Positions 44,270-51,979 of a stretch of DNA of 64,000 nt are shown piece after piece (positions within the stretch are counted from its first letter, which is position 1; every line of letters starts with the position of its first letter). This DNA is from RHLJ01 sp965212165 (GTDB taxonomy: Bacteria; Bacteroidota; Rhodothermia; Balneolales; Balneolaceae), in NCBI GenBank assembly GCA_965212165.1, contig OZ243096.1, forward strand, positions 3,224,001-3,288,000. The letters are read 5' to 3'. A program made the translations under genes and the position numbers. The notes beneath the pieces were generated by a model that was given only the letters and a program-made list of their open reading frames with translations, ran no database searches and was not told where the DNA came from.

Positions 44270-44323
44270 AGACCAAGTATAGGTCAATTCAGCATTATTT
44301 TCTCACAATTAACTCTATTTTCT

Positions 44324-45436
44324 TTGATCAAAGTAATTGCCGATCAAAATCTGTACAAACTTAAGGAATTTCTTCCAGATGAAGTTGATTTAACAACCTA
44401 TGATCCAAATCGTGGGTTTCCTGATGTTTCAGGGTTTGAAGCACTCCTTATAAGAACAGTTTCTAGGCTAAATCCAACTACTCTACCTACTATGCCATCT
44501 TCCCTAAAGTTTGTAGGAACAGGATCTTCAGGGACCGATCATGTTGATGTTGAATACCTCACTAAGAATAAAATTGAATTTGCCGATGCACACGGAAATA
44601 ACGCACGTGCTGTTGCTGAATATGTGATGACAGCCTTATTACTATTCCGTGAAGATAAAGTCAAAGTACTTACTGAGTTTACCTATGGAATAATTGGGGT
44701 TGGAAAAGCAGGCTCCGCTGTTGCTGAAATATTTGATGAATTTGGATTAAAATATGTCCTTTATGATCCACCGAGAGCAGAAATCGACCCTGAATTTAAA
44801 TCAGCAAGTTTAAACGATATACTCGAATGTGATATACTCACCTTTCATGTTTCTTATTCTACCAATGGGAAATATTCTACTCATTATTGGCTTGATGAAG
44901 AGAAATTGTCTGGCCGATATTTTGAGTTGATCATAAACGCATCTCGTGGGGCCGTAATAAAGGAAACAGCCATATCTAAAGCTATTAAGTCTGGTTCAAT
45001 TAAAAATATTGTTATTGATGTATGGGAAAATGAGCCTGATTTTAATATCGACTTTGCAGATTTAGCTTTCATAGCAACTCCACATATTGCAGGATATTCT
45101 GAGCAATCTAAATTGAATGCTAGTAGAATGGTTTGTGAAAAACTATGCAATTATTTTAATTTGAAATGTCCACAAACCAATGACCTATATACTGATAAAG
45201 AGTTAAAACCAGCAAATCTAAATTATTCCTTAAAAGAATTATTATTTCGACTTCATCCAATCAAAGAGTATGACGCAGCCTTGCGAAATTTGATTAATCG
45301 ACCTGATAAGGCTACCCTCTTTTCTAAATTAAGAACAGATCGACCATATAGGTTTGAATATGGTCTCATCAAATTGGATACTCGTCTTTTAGCTAGGTTT
45401 GAAGATTTGAGAAAACTCGGAACGAGTTCTCATTAA
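44324..45436 (+). CDS. pdxB: erythronate-4-phosphate dehydrogenase
   Basis: A 370-residue NAD-dependent D-2-hydroxyacid dehydrogenase of the PdxB type, in the DXP-independent branch of pyridoxal phosphate synthesis. It shows GTGSSGTDHVDVEYL, the dinucleotide fold YGIIGVGKAGSAVAEIF, the catalytic Arg in NASRGAVI and the His in TPHIAGYSEQSK. A C-terminal dimerisation extension (after about 290) fits PdxB. Translation starts at a TTG (44324); no ATG is in frame close upstream. The neighbouring pyrimidine phosphorylase gene is divergent. Confidence 0.88.
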   Translation: MIKVIADQNLYKLKEFLPDEVDLTTYDPNRGFPDVSGFEALLIRTVSRLNPTTLPTMPSSLKFVGTGSSGTDHVDVEYLTKNKIEFADAHGNNARAVAEYVMTALLLFREDKVKVLTEFTYGIIGVGKAGSAVAEIFDEFGLKYVLYDPPRAEIDPEFKSASLNDILECDILTFHVSYSTNGKYSTHYWLDEEKLSGRYFELIINASRGAVIKETAISKAIKSGSIKNIVIDVWENEPDFNIDFADLAFIATPHIAGYSEQSKLNASRMVCEKLCNYFNLKCPQTNDLYTDKELKPANLNYSLKELLFRLHPIKEYDAALRNLINRPDKATLFSKLRTDRPYRFEYGLIKLDTRLLARFEDLRKLGTSSH

Positions 45437-45520
45437 AATTCGATTAAACTTTGTAATCTACTCTGCAATAAATCACTTTCAATATTACTTTATAGAATTG
45501 AAAATTAACTAACACATACT

Positions 45521-47020
45521 ATGAAATCGATACTCCTCTTTTTATTAGTCCTTACAATACCCAGTTCAGTATTAGCTCAAGATTTCACACTTCCTGAACA
45601 TGCCGACCGTTCTGTAACTACAAGTCATGAAGTCCAAATTAACGGGAAAAAAGTACCATATACTGCTACAACCGGTTATCAACCAGTGTTTGGCGATGAT
45701 GAGCGAACCCCAATTGCTACTTTAAATTATACATTTTATAAACGAACTGATGTTTCTGATGATGCAACACGTCCATTAGTAATTTCTTTTAACGGAGGCC
45801 CAGGTTCAGCTTCTGTATGGATGCATTTAGCGTACACCGGGCCAAAAATTCTTCGTATTGATGATGAGGGTTTCCCTATTCAACCTTATGGAATTAAAGA
45901 CAATCCAAGCTCCATTTTAGATGTAGCAGACATCGTTTTTGTAAATCCTGTTAATACTGGGTATTCCCGTATTGTTGATGAAGAAGTTGATCGTAGTACT
46001 TTTTTTGGTGTAAATCAGGATATCGATTACTTGGCAAAATGGGTAAACCTTTTTGTTACTCGATCTAACCGTTGGAGATCTCCTAAATACTTAATTGGAG
46101 AAAGTTATGGGACAACTAGGGTTTCTGGGTTAGCACTCGCTTTGCAAAACCAACAGTGGATGTATTTAAATGGAGTAATACTCGTATCACCTACTGAGTT
46201 GGGAATCCATAACGGAACTGGAAGAAGAGAAGGACCACTTGGAGCTTCACTACGTCTTCCATATTTCACTGCAGCAGCTTGGTATCACGAAAAATTACCT
46301 TCCGATTTGCAATCTAAAGATTTGGATGAAGTTCTGCTAATGTCTGAAGACTATGCTGTGAACGAATTGATGCCAATTTTAGTAAAAGGCGGTTTTATTA
46401 GCGATTCTGAAAAACAAGAAGCTGCAGAATCTATGGCCCGTTATTCTGGTATCGCTGCTGAAGAAATCCTTCAACATAATTTAGATGTTCCCACAGCTTT
46501 CTTCTGGAAAGAGCTACTTAGAAGTGAGGGAAATACCGTTGGTAGACTAGATTCAAGATATAAAGGTTTAGATCGAACCGATGCTGGTGAAAGTCCAGAT
46601 TTCAATTCTGAATTAACTTCATGGCTTCATTCATTTACACCAGCTGTAAATTACTATTTCAAAAATGAGCTTAATTTTAACACCGATTTGAAATATAATA
46701 TGTTTGGTCCTGTTCGTCCTTGGGATAGAAGTGGTGATAATACGGGAGAAAACTTACGACAGGCGATGGCTCAAAACCCATATCTACATACTATGGTGCA
46801 AAGTGGATATTATGATGGCGCGACTAAATATTTTGACGCTAAATATACTATGTGGCAAATTGATCCAAGTGGCAAAATGAAGGATCGTTTTTCATTTAAA
46901 GGTTACAGAAGTGGACACATGATGTATTTAAGAGCAGAGGATTTAGTAAACGCGAACAACGATATACGCGATTTTATCAAAAACTCTTTACCAGCTCCAG
47001 GTACACCGGCTAAGTATTAA
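45521..47020 (+). CDS. secreted S10 serine carboxypeptidase
   Basis: A 499-residue exported serine carboxypeptidase. A Sec signal peptide (ending SSVLAQ) is followed by the alpha/beta-hydrolase fold. The oxyanion-hole motif NGGPGSASVW, nucleophile GESYG (serine), acid SGYYDGATKY and C-terminal base in YRSGHMMYL form the triad. It should remove C-terminal residues from peptides in the periplasm or outside, matching the several peptidases in this genome region. It stands alone on the plus strand. Confidence 0.94.
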   Translation: MKSILLFLLVLTIPSSVLAQDFTLPEHADRSVTTSHEVQINGKKVPYTATTGYQPVFGDDERTPIATLNYTFYKRTDVSDDATRPLVISFNGGPGSASVWMHLAYTGPKILRIDDEGFPIQPYGIKDNPSSILDVADIVFVNPVNTGYSRIVDEEVDRSTFFGVNQDIDYLAKWVNLFVTRSNRWRSPKYLIGESYGTTRVSGLALALQNQQWMYLNGVILVSPTELGIHNGTGRREGPLGASLRLPYFTAAAWYHEKLPSDLQSKDLDEVLLMSEDYAVNELMPILVKGGFISDSEKQEAAESMARYSGIAAEEILQHNLDVPTAFFWKELLRSEGNTVGRLDSRYKGLDRTDAGESPDFNSELTSWLHSFTPAVNYYFKNELNFNTDLKYNMFGPVRPWDRSGDNTGENLRQAMAQNPYLHTMVQSGYYDGATKYFDAKYTMWQIDPSGKMKDRFSFKGYRSGHMMYLRAEDLVNANNDIRDFIKNSLPAPGTPAKY

Positions 47021-47035
47021 GCTTATTTATTCATC

Positions 47036-47074
47036 ACTTGAAGTTGATCCTGAATAATAGGGATAACTTCAAGT
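47036..47074. terminator. long hairpin between convergent genes
   Basis: ACTTGAAGTT/AACTTCAAGT, a 10-bp perfect stem, extends through one bulge by 4 more pairs to a 10-base loop. A short T-run follows on the plus side. The right arm contains the stop codon of tatD. It probably terminates transcription of both converging genes. Confidence 0.65.
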
Positions 47075-47830
47075 TTTGAACAACTCGATAGCGGTTTTGC
47101 TAGTTTTCTCCACTACATCTTTCAAACTAAGTTCAAAGATATCGGCGAGTTTTTGGGCTGTAAATTTCATGAAAGCTGGCTCGTTTCGTTTTCCACGCTT
47201 TGGGGTAGGTGAAAGATATGGAGCATCGGTTTCGAGGATCATTTTGTCTAGCGGGAGTTGAGCTACGGTTTTGTCAACTCCACCATTTTTGAATGTGACA
47301 ACGCCTCCAATTCCCAAATGAAATCCCAAATCTATTGCTCTTTTACCTTCATCCACAGTTCCATTAAAGCAGTGCCATATTCCTTTAATACTTCCATCCT
47401 GTTCGGCCTCCATTATATTCAACAAATCTTCCGTGCTTTCACGATTATGAAGAATGATAGGTTTGTCTACCTGTCGAGCAATATCAAAATGGATTTTCAA
47501 GCTATCTTTTTGTTCTTCAACATGATCTTTACTCCAATAATAATCTAGTCCTGTTTCGCCAACACCATAAAAGTCATCCTTCAAACAATAATCATGTAAT
47601 TCCTGATAAAAGTTTTTAGTGATGTTTCCCTCTACATCACAAGGATGAATCCCTGCCATTTTGTAGAACTTTATTTCTGGGTGACTTAATTTCTCCATCT
47701 GTTCAATCGATTTAAAATCAATCGCGGGCATAAAAATAGCTTTAACTCCGGCTTCATTAGCACGTGTCATCACTTCATCTCGATCTTCATTAAATTGCTC
47801 TAAATAAATATGTGAATGAGTATCAATCAT
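47069..47830 (-). CDS. TatD family DNase/metal-dependent hydrolase
   Basis: A 253-residue TatD-family TIM-barrel phosphoesterase. Metal-binding HSH is in MIDTHSHIYLEQF, with GETGLDYYW, ILHNRES, WHCFNGT and LETDAPYLSP. Members act as 3'-5' DNases or aminoacyl-hydrolases. The ATG at 47830 overlaps the stop of the upstream kinase-like gene by four bases (ATGA), so the two are translationally coupled. Confidence 0.93.
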   Translation of the reverse strand: MIDTHSHIYLEQFNEDRDEVMTRANEAGVKAIFMPAIDFKSIEQMEKLSHPEIKFYKMAGIHPCDVEGNITKNFYQELHDYCLKDDFYGVGETGLDYYWSKDHVEEQKDSLKIHFDIARQVDKPIILHNRESTEDLLNIMEAEQDGSIKGIWHCFNGTVDEGKRAIDLGFHLGIGGVVTFKNGGVDKTVAQLPLDKMILETDAPYLSPTPKRGKRNEPAFMKFTAQKLADIFELSLKDVVEKTSKTAIELFKT

Positions 47831-48675
47831 AAATTTAAACTGTGATAATTAATTAGTCCTTGAATTGGGTTCTGGTGAATCTCATTTACAATGATGCCAT
47901 TATATTTAAAAGCCATTCTTAAAACTTCATCAAAATGAAACGCCGTCGATCCATTTATTTTAACTGGGTATTGTTCTAATCCTTCTCCAAAATGTTTTTT
48001 GAGCTGCTCAATTAACATTTCAAAAGAGTGATTGGCTTTTTCTTTTAAGTAGTCGGAAGTTGAATAGCTTCCAACATCTTGCATTACTCTCGCCGCAATC
48101 TGTTTTGACTTCTCAGGATTTTGAAATTGGATAAAAAGTTCATCATGACTTAACGTTCTTTTAGAATCAATAACTTGATTTATAAAATCAGGAGCATCAC
48201 CGTTATAATAATCACTAAGAACCAAGGCTCCAATGTGACAACCGCTTCCATAATCACCCTCTGGATATGCTTTGGAAGGCATTATATCTACAAGTTCACC
48301 TTTATGCATAAAACCAGCACTTGAGCCTGTTCCTGATATCACAATAATACCCTCTTCATTCCCAAATAAAGCAAGTCCAGCACCTTCAATATCCGTTTTA
48401 ACTATTATATCTGACTTTGGGAAAGCTTCTTTTAATAAGAAATAAATACGCTCAGAATTTTTCCAATTCTTACAACCAGCACCATAAAACCATAATTGAT
48501 TTATGTCTTTAAATGGTATTTTGGGTAATAATTCATCAAAAATTATAGACTCAATTTCCGAATCTACCTTTAGTATTGGGTTCAATCCTTGTGTTTGAAT
48601 TATACTAACATCATTCCCTAACAAGCTTGCCCAACTTGTTTTAGTTGCTCCAGAATCTGCAATTAGTATATTCAT
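47827..48675 (-). CDS. BadF/BadG-type ASKHA kinase, N-acetylglucosamine kinase-like
   Basis: A 282-residue ASKHA-fold protein. The phosphate-1 loop DSGATKTSWA is at the N-terminus; the adenosine/phosphate segments VISGTGSSAGF and EGDYGSGCHIGALVL follow. This arrangement matches the bacterial N-acetylglucosamine kinase-like branch of the BcrAD/BadFG family, which phosphorylates amino sugars, for example in cell-wall recycling. Substrate is inferred from family, not from neighbours. It is co-transcribed with tatD. Confidence 0.82.
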   Translation of the reverse strand: MNILIADSGATKTSWASLLGNDVSIIQTQGLNPILKVDSEIESIIFDELLPKIPFKDINQLWFYGAGCKNWKNSERIYFLLKEAFPKSDIIVKTDIEGAGLALFGNEEGIIVISGTGSSAGFMHKGELVDIMPSKAYPEGDYGSGCHIGALVLSDYYNGDAPDFINQVIDSKRTLSHDELFIQFQNPEKSKQIAARVMQDVGSYSTSDYLKEKANHSFEMLIEQLKKHFGEGLEQYPVKINGSTAFHFDEVLRMAFKYNGIIVNEIHQNPIQGLINYHSLNL

Positions 48676-48730
48676 CTTTTTTGTTCAAAGATAAGAATAT
48701 TTCTAGCTATCATTCAGTTAAGGAGTCACT

Positions 48731-49510
48731 ATGAAAATTACTTATACCAATTATTTAAAAATTGACGAGCTAATTGAGCTACAACAACTTAAATCGAAAC
48801 CGGAAGAACATGATGAGATGTTATTTATCATCATTCATCAGACATATGAGCTTTGGTTTAAGCAAATTCTACATGAATTTGGAAAACTAAGGAAAGATCT
48901 AGAATCGGGTAACACCTGGAATTCAGTTAAAACACTTCGAAGAATTCTCACCATCATGAAAACTCTAGTTTCTCAAGTAGATATTCTTGAGACTATGACC
49001 CCCTTAGAGTTTAATAGTTTTAGAGCCTTTTTAGGCCAATCTAGTGGATTTCAATCTTTACAATTTCGAGAAGTCGAAATAATATGTGGTCTACGACTTC
49101 CTTTAATGATGGATGCTCATAAGGATATAAAAAAGCATGTTAAGGTTTTGAACACTCGAATGGTAGAGAACACATTATGGGAAAGCTTTGGAATGTATCT
49201 TACAAAAAAAGGATTTAGTGTAAAACCAAAGCGGGAAAATGAAGTGGGCTTGATGTTTAATCCGTCAGAAGAAATCCAGCAAACATTGATCAAAGTGATG
49301 CAAAACGAACCTGAATTGGCATTAGTTTGTGAACTTTTAGTCGATTTTGATGAAGGGCTTCAAGAATGGAGATATCGCCATGTAAAAATGGTTGAACGAA
49401 CCATTGGTAGAAAAAAAGGTACTGGTGGCTCTCATGGAGTAAAGTACTTAAAAAGCACTACAGGTCATGCTATTTTTCCTGACCTTTGGGCTATTAGATC
49501 AGAATTTTAG
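48731..49510 (+). CDS. kynA: tryptophan 2,3-dioxygenase
   Basis: A 259-residue heme dioxygenase opening the indole ring of tryptophan to N-formylkynurenine, the first kynurenine-pathway step. Conserved residues are readable: His36 in IIIHQTYELWFKQ (substrate side), the PLEFNSFRAFLGQSSGFQS segment, and His217 in WRYRHVKMVERTIG (proximal heme ligand). The C-terminal GTGGSHGVKYLKSTTGHAIF is typical. A good Shine-Dalgarno (AAGGAG) precedes the ATG, unusual among these genes. Confidence 0.97.
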   Translation: MKITYTNYLKIDELIELQQLKSKPEEHDEMLFIIIHQTYELWFKQILHEFGKLRKDLESGNTWNSVKTLRRILTIMKTLVSQVDILETMTPLEFNSFRAFLGQSSGFQSLQFREVEIICGLRLPLMMDAHKDIKKHVKVLNTRMVENTLWESFGMYLTKKGFSVKPKRENEVGLMFNPSEEIQQTLIKVMQNEPELALVCELLVDFDEGLQEWRYRHVKMVERTIGRKKGTGGSHGVKYLKSTTGHAIFPDLWAIRSEF

Positions 49511-49541
49511 TTTTTTTGAAAAACCATAATAAATAATAAAA

Positions 49542-49594
49542 GTCATCCTGAGAATATTTATAAAGGATTCTTCTGAATATTCACACAACATGAC
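49542..49594. repeat. imperfect palindromic GTCATCCTGAG-type intergenic element
   Basis: A 53-base element beginning GTCATCCTGAG and ending ACATGAC. The outer arms GTCAT/ATGAC and inner GAATATT/AATATTC segments are inverted, so it could fold into a long hairpin. Elements with this GTCATCCTGAG opening and a GGATTCTTC core are frequent in intergenic DNA of Bacteroidota-like genomes. It lies between kynA and kynU. Confidence 0.7.
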
Positions 49595-49618
49595 AATTGA
49601 AAAACATAATCCTTCGCT

Positions 49619-50803
49619 ATGTCAGAAATCGACCAGTTAGCTAACCGACTTATCCCTCACTATTCTCATTTTAGAGTCTCAGAAAGATTGCTTTTTACCG
49701 GTCATTCTCACCAAGCTTGGCCAGATGTAGCACGAGAAGGACAAACTGAATATTTCGATGTTTGTGCAGATAGAGTTGATAATAAATGGGAAGTTGGCTT
49801 CGAGAAAACTGAGATTCTTAGAAATTATCTTAGAGATTATTACGATGATCCTAATGGATTATACTGCCGAGAAGAAAGCACTCATTTTTTGATGGTAAGT
49901 TTGATGAGTAGCTTTAATTTAAAGAATAAGCCAAAGATCATTACTACAGACGGTGAGTTCCATTCTATGCATCGTCAATTAAAAAGGATGCAGGAAGAAG
50001 GGCTAGAAGTAGTGAGTGTTTCGACTAATCCTGATGAAAGTTTTGGGCAGCGAGTTATTGAACAAATTGATTCAAGAACTTCCGCTATTATGCTTTCAAG
50101 AGTATATTTTCAAACAAGTTTGGTCAATACTCATCTTTCCGAAATAGCTGCAGCAGCTCGAGTTCATGGCATACCGGTAATTATAGATGATTATCATGGA
50201 ACAAATGTTGTACCTCTTTCAATCAGAGAAGCTGAACTTGAAGATTGCTATATAATGATTGGTGGGTATAAATATTTGCAATGGGGAGAAGCAAATTGTT
50301 TCCTACGTTTCCCTAAAAATTGTGACCTTCGTCCTGTTATTACAGGATGGTTTGCTTCATTTAGTACACTTGAACATCCTAGAACAGATGAACCTGTTCA
50401 GTATGATAATTCTGATCAACGCTTTGCAAGTGCTACTTATGACCCTTCCTCGCAATTTAGAGCTGCAAAAGTGGTTGAATTTTTCCGTGAACAAGGCTTA
50501 ACACCTGACCTTCTAAGAAAACAATACGAAGCCCAAGTTGGACTACTTAGATCATTATTTCTTGAAATGGATTTTAATCCGAATGTCATAAAACTAACAC
50601 ATACTGAGTCTCTTTCAAGAAATGGCGGGTTCTTGTCCCTTACATCTCCTAAAGCAAGAGAGATTAGAGCTGATTTATTATCTCGTGGAATATTTACAGA
50701 TGCTCGTAACGAAATTTTGAGATTAGGTCCTGCCCCTTATACTACTGAAGCTCAAATAAATGGAGTAATTGAAGAGCTTAAACGAAGCATAGATGCTATC
50801 TAA
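49619..50803 (+). CDS. kynU: kynureninase-like PLP enzyme
   Basis: A 394-residue fold-type I PLP enzyme. The PLP lysine is Lys218 in GGYKYLQWGEANC, in the same YKYL context as kynureninases, and VIIDDYHGT (Asp190) pairs with the pyridine nitrogen. Kynureninase makes anthranilate or 3-hydroxyanthranilate from kynurenines, which suits its place directly downstream of kynA. Other class V aminotransferases cannot be excluded; no formamidase or monooxygenase of the pathway is nearby. Confidence 0.8.
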   Translation: MSEIDQLANRLIPHYSHFRVSERLLFTGHSHQAWPDVAREGQTEYFDVCADRVDNKWEVGFEKTEILRNYLRDYYDDPNGLYCREESTHFLMVSLMSSFNLKNKPKIITTDGEFHSMHRQLKRMQEEGLEVVSVSTNPDESFGQRVIEQIDSRTSAIMLSRVYFQTSLVNTHLSEIAAAARVHGIPVIIDDYHGTNVVPLSIREAELEDCYIMIGGYKYLQWGEANCFLRFPKNCDLRPVITGWFASFSTLEHPRTDEPVQYDNSDQRFASATYDPSSQFRAAKVVEFFREQGLTPDLLRKQYEAQVGLLRSLFLEMDFNPNVIKLTHTESLSRNGGFLSLTSPKAREIRADLLSRGIFTDARNEILRLGPAPYTTEAQINGVIEELKRSIDAI

Positions 50804-51800
50804 GTATTGCGTTCTGCTTCTACTTCTTTTTTTTGGAACAAGAGTATCAGCTCAAACTACCTATACTATAACTGGTTCAGTTCTAGATAATGAAACGAAT
50901 GAAGCAATTCCTGGGGCTCAAATATTTTTAAACGGAACAACGATTGGTACAACAAGTGATGAAAATGGCTTGTACGTACTTGATAAAATTCCAGGTGGAA
51001 TTTTTGATTTAAATGTATCCGTTTTAGGATTTGAAGGTAGTTCCACTACAATAAATACTAGTTCATTGGCAGCTACATATGATTTTGTTCTTACAGCAAA
51101 AATTTATGCTCTTGGTGAAGTTACAATAAGACCAAATCCTGATAATTGGAAAAATGATTTTGAACAATTCCGAAAATATTTTATCGGAATAGGACCGTTT
51201 TCAAAGAATACTAAAATTAAAAACCCTGAGGTTCTTTCATTTGATTTCGACCCAGATACGAAAACTCTGCGTGCACAAGTTTACGACAACTTAATTATAG
51301 AGAACAAAGATTTAGGCTATCTAATAACCTATTACTTAGATTTTTTTGAGATTAATTATGCAACTGGCACTACTCACTATTACGGTAGACCCTTTTTTCA
51401 AACTCTTTCAAGTAAAAGAAATATAATAATTGAAATGTGGAGTAAAAATAGAGAAATAGCTTATAAGGGCTCTTTTTTACATTTCACAAGATCTTTAGTA
51501 GAAAACAAAGTTGAGGAAGACGGGTTTGTGTTTAGAGGAGAAAAGCGGGAAAATAAGTCACGCTTTATATCAAAGGATACGATAAATCATGATTTATTCT
51601 TTTCCCCATTCGATAGTAATACGTATATGTTCAGTTTTATGAATTTCGTGAACGTTACAAACACTTATGAAAAAGAGGATAAAAGCTTTTTAAAATTTAT
51701 CTGGAGTCCAACTTCTCGTAATGTAAGAACAATCATTCAAGATCAAGTTTCATCATTTACACTTACTACAGATTCAGTTTTAGTCGATAAGTCAGGATAA
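50793..51800 (+). CDS. carboxypeptidase-regulatory-like domain protein, C-terminus cut by an in-frame stop
   Basis: A 335-residue exported protein. The signal peptide ends TRVSAQ. An N-terminal carboxypeptidase D regulatory-like domain (TGSVLDNETNEAIPGAQIFL, GTTSDENGLYVLDKIPGG) spans about 25-110 and is common in Bacteroidota outer-membrane proteins. The middle to end is strand-rich and unassigned. The gene ends at TAA (51798-51800), but the same frame stays open for 33 more codons to TAG at 51902, encoding IYDPLSILFDGYW and a tail that looks like a natural continuation. So a recent nonsense mutation, or an error, may have shortened it. It overlaps the end of kynU by 11 bases. Confidence 0.72.
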   Translation: MLSKYCVLLLLLFFGTRVSAQTTYTITGSVLDNETNEAIPGAQIFLNGTTIGTTSDENGLYVLDKIPGGIFDLNVSVLGFEGSSTTINTSSLAATYDFVLTAKIYALGEVTIRPNPDNWKNDFEQFRKYFIGIGPFSKNTKIKNPEVLSFDFDPDTKTLRAQVYDNLIIENKDLGYLITYYLDFFEINYATGTTHYYGRPFFQTLSSKRNIIIEMWSKNREIAYKGSFLHFTRSLVENKVEEDGFVFRGEKRENKSRFISKDTINHDLFFSPFDSNTYMFSFMNFVNVTNTYEKEDKSFLKFIWSPTSRNVRTIIQDQVSSFTLTTDSVLVDKSG

Positions 51801-51979
51801 ATATATGACCCACTCTCAATTCTATTTGATGGGTATTGGTCATTTGAACAAGTTTCTGATTTAATGCCTCTAGATTACTCTTTATTTCAAGAAACTAAAT
51901 AGATACATATAGTCTCAGACATTTTGTGATGGGTTTACTTTAAAGTACATTCTGTCTCAAATAAAAAATATATCTGACT

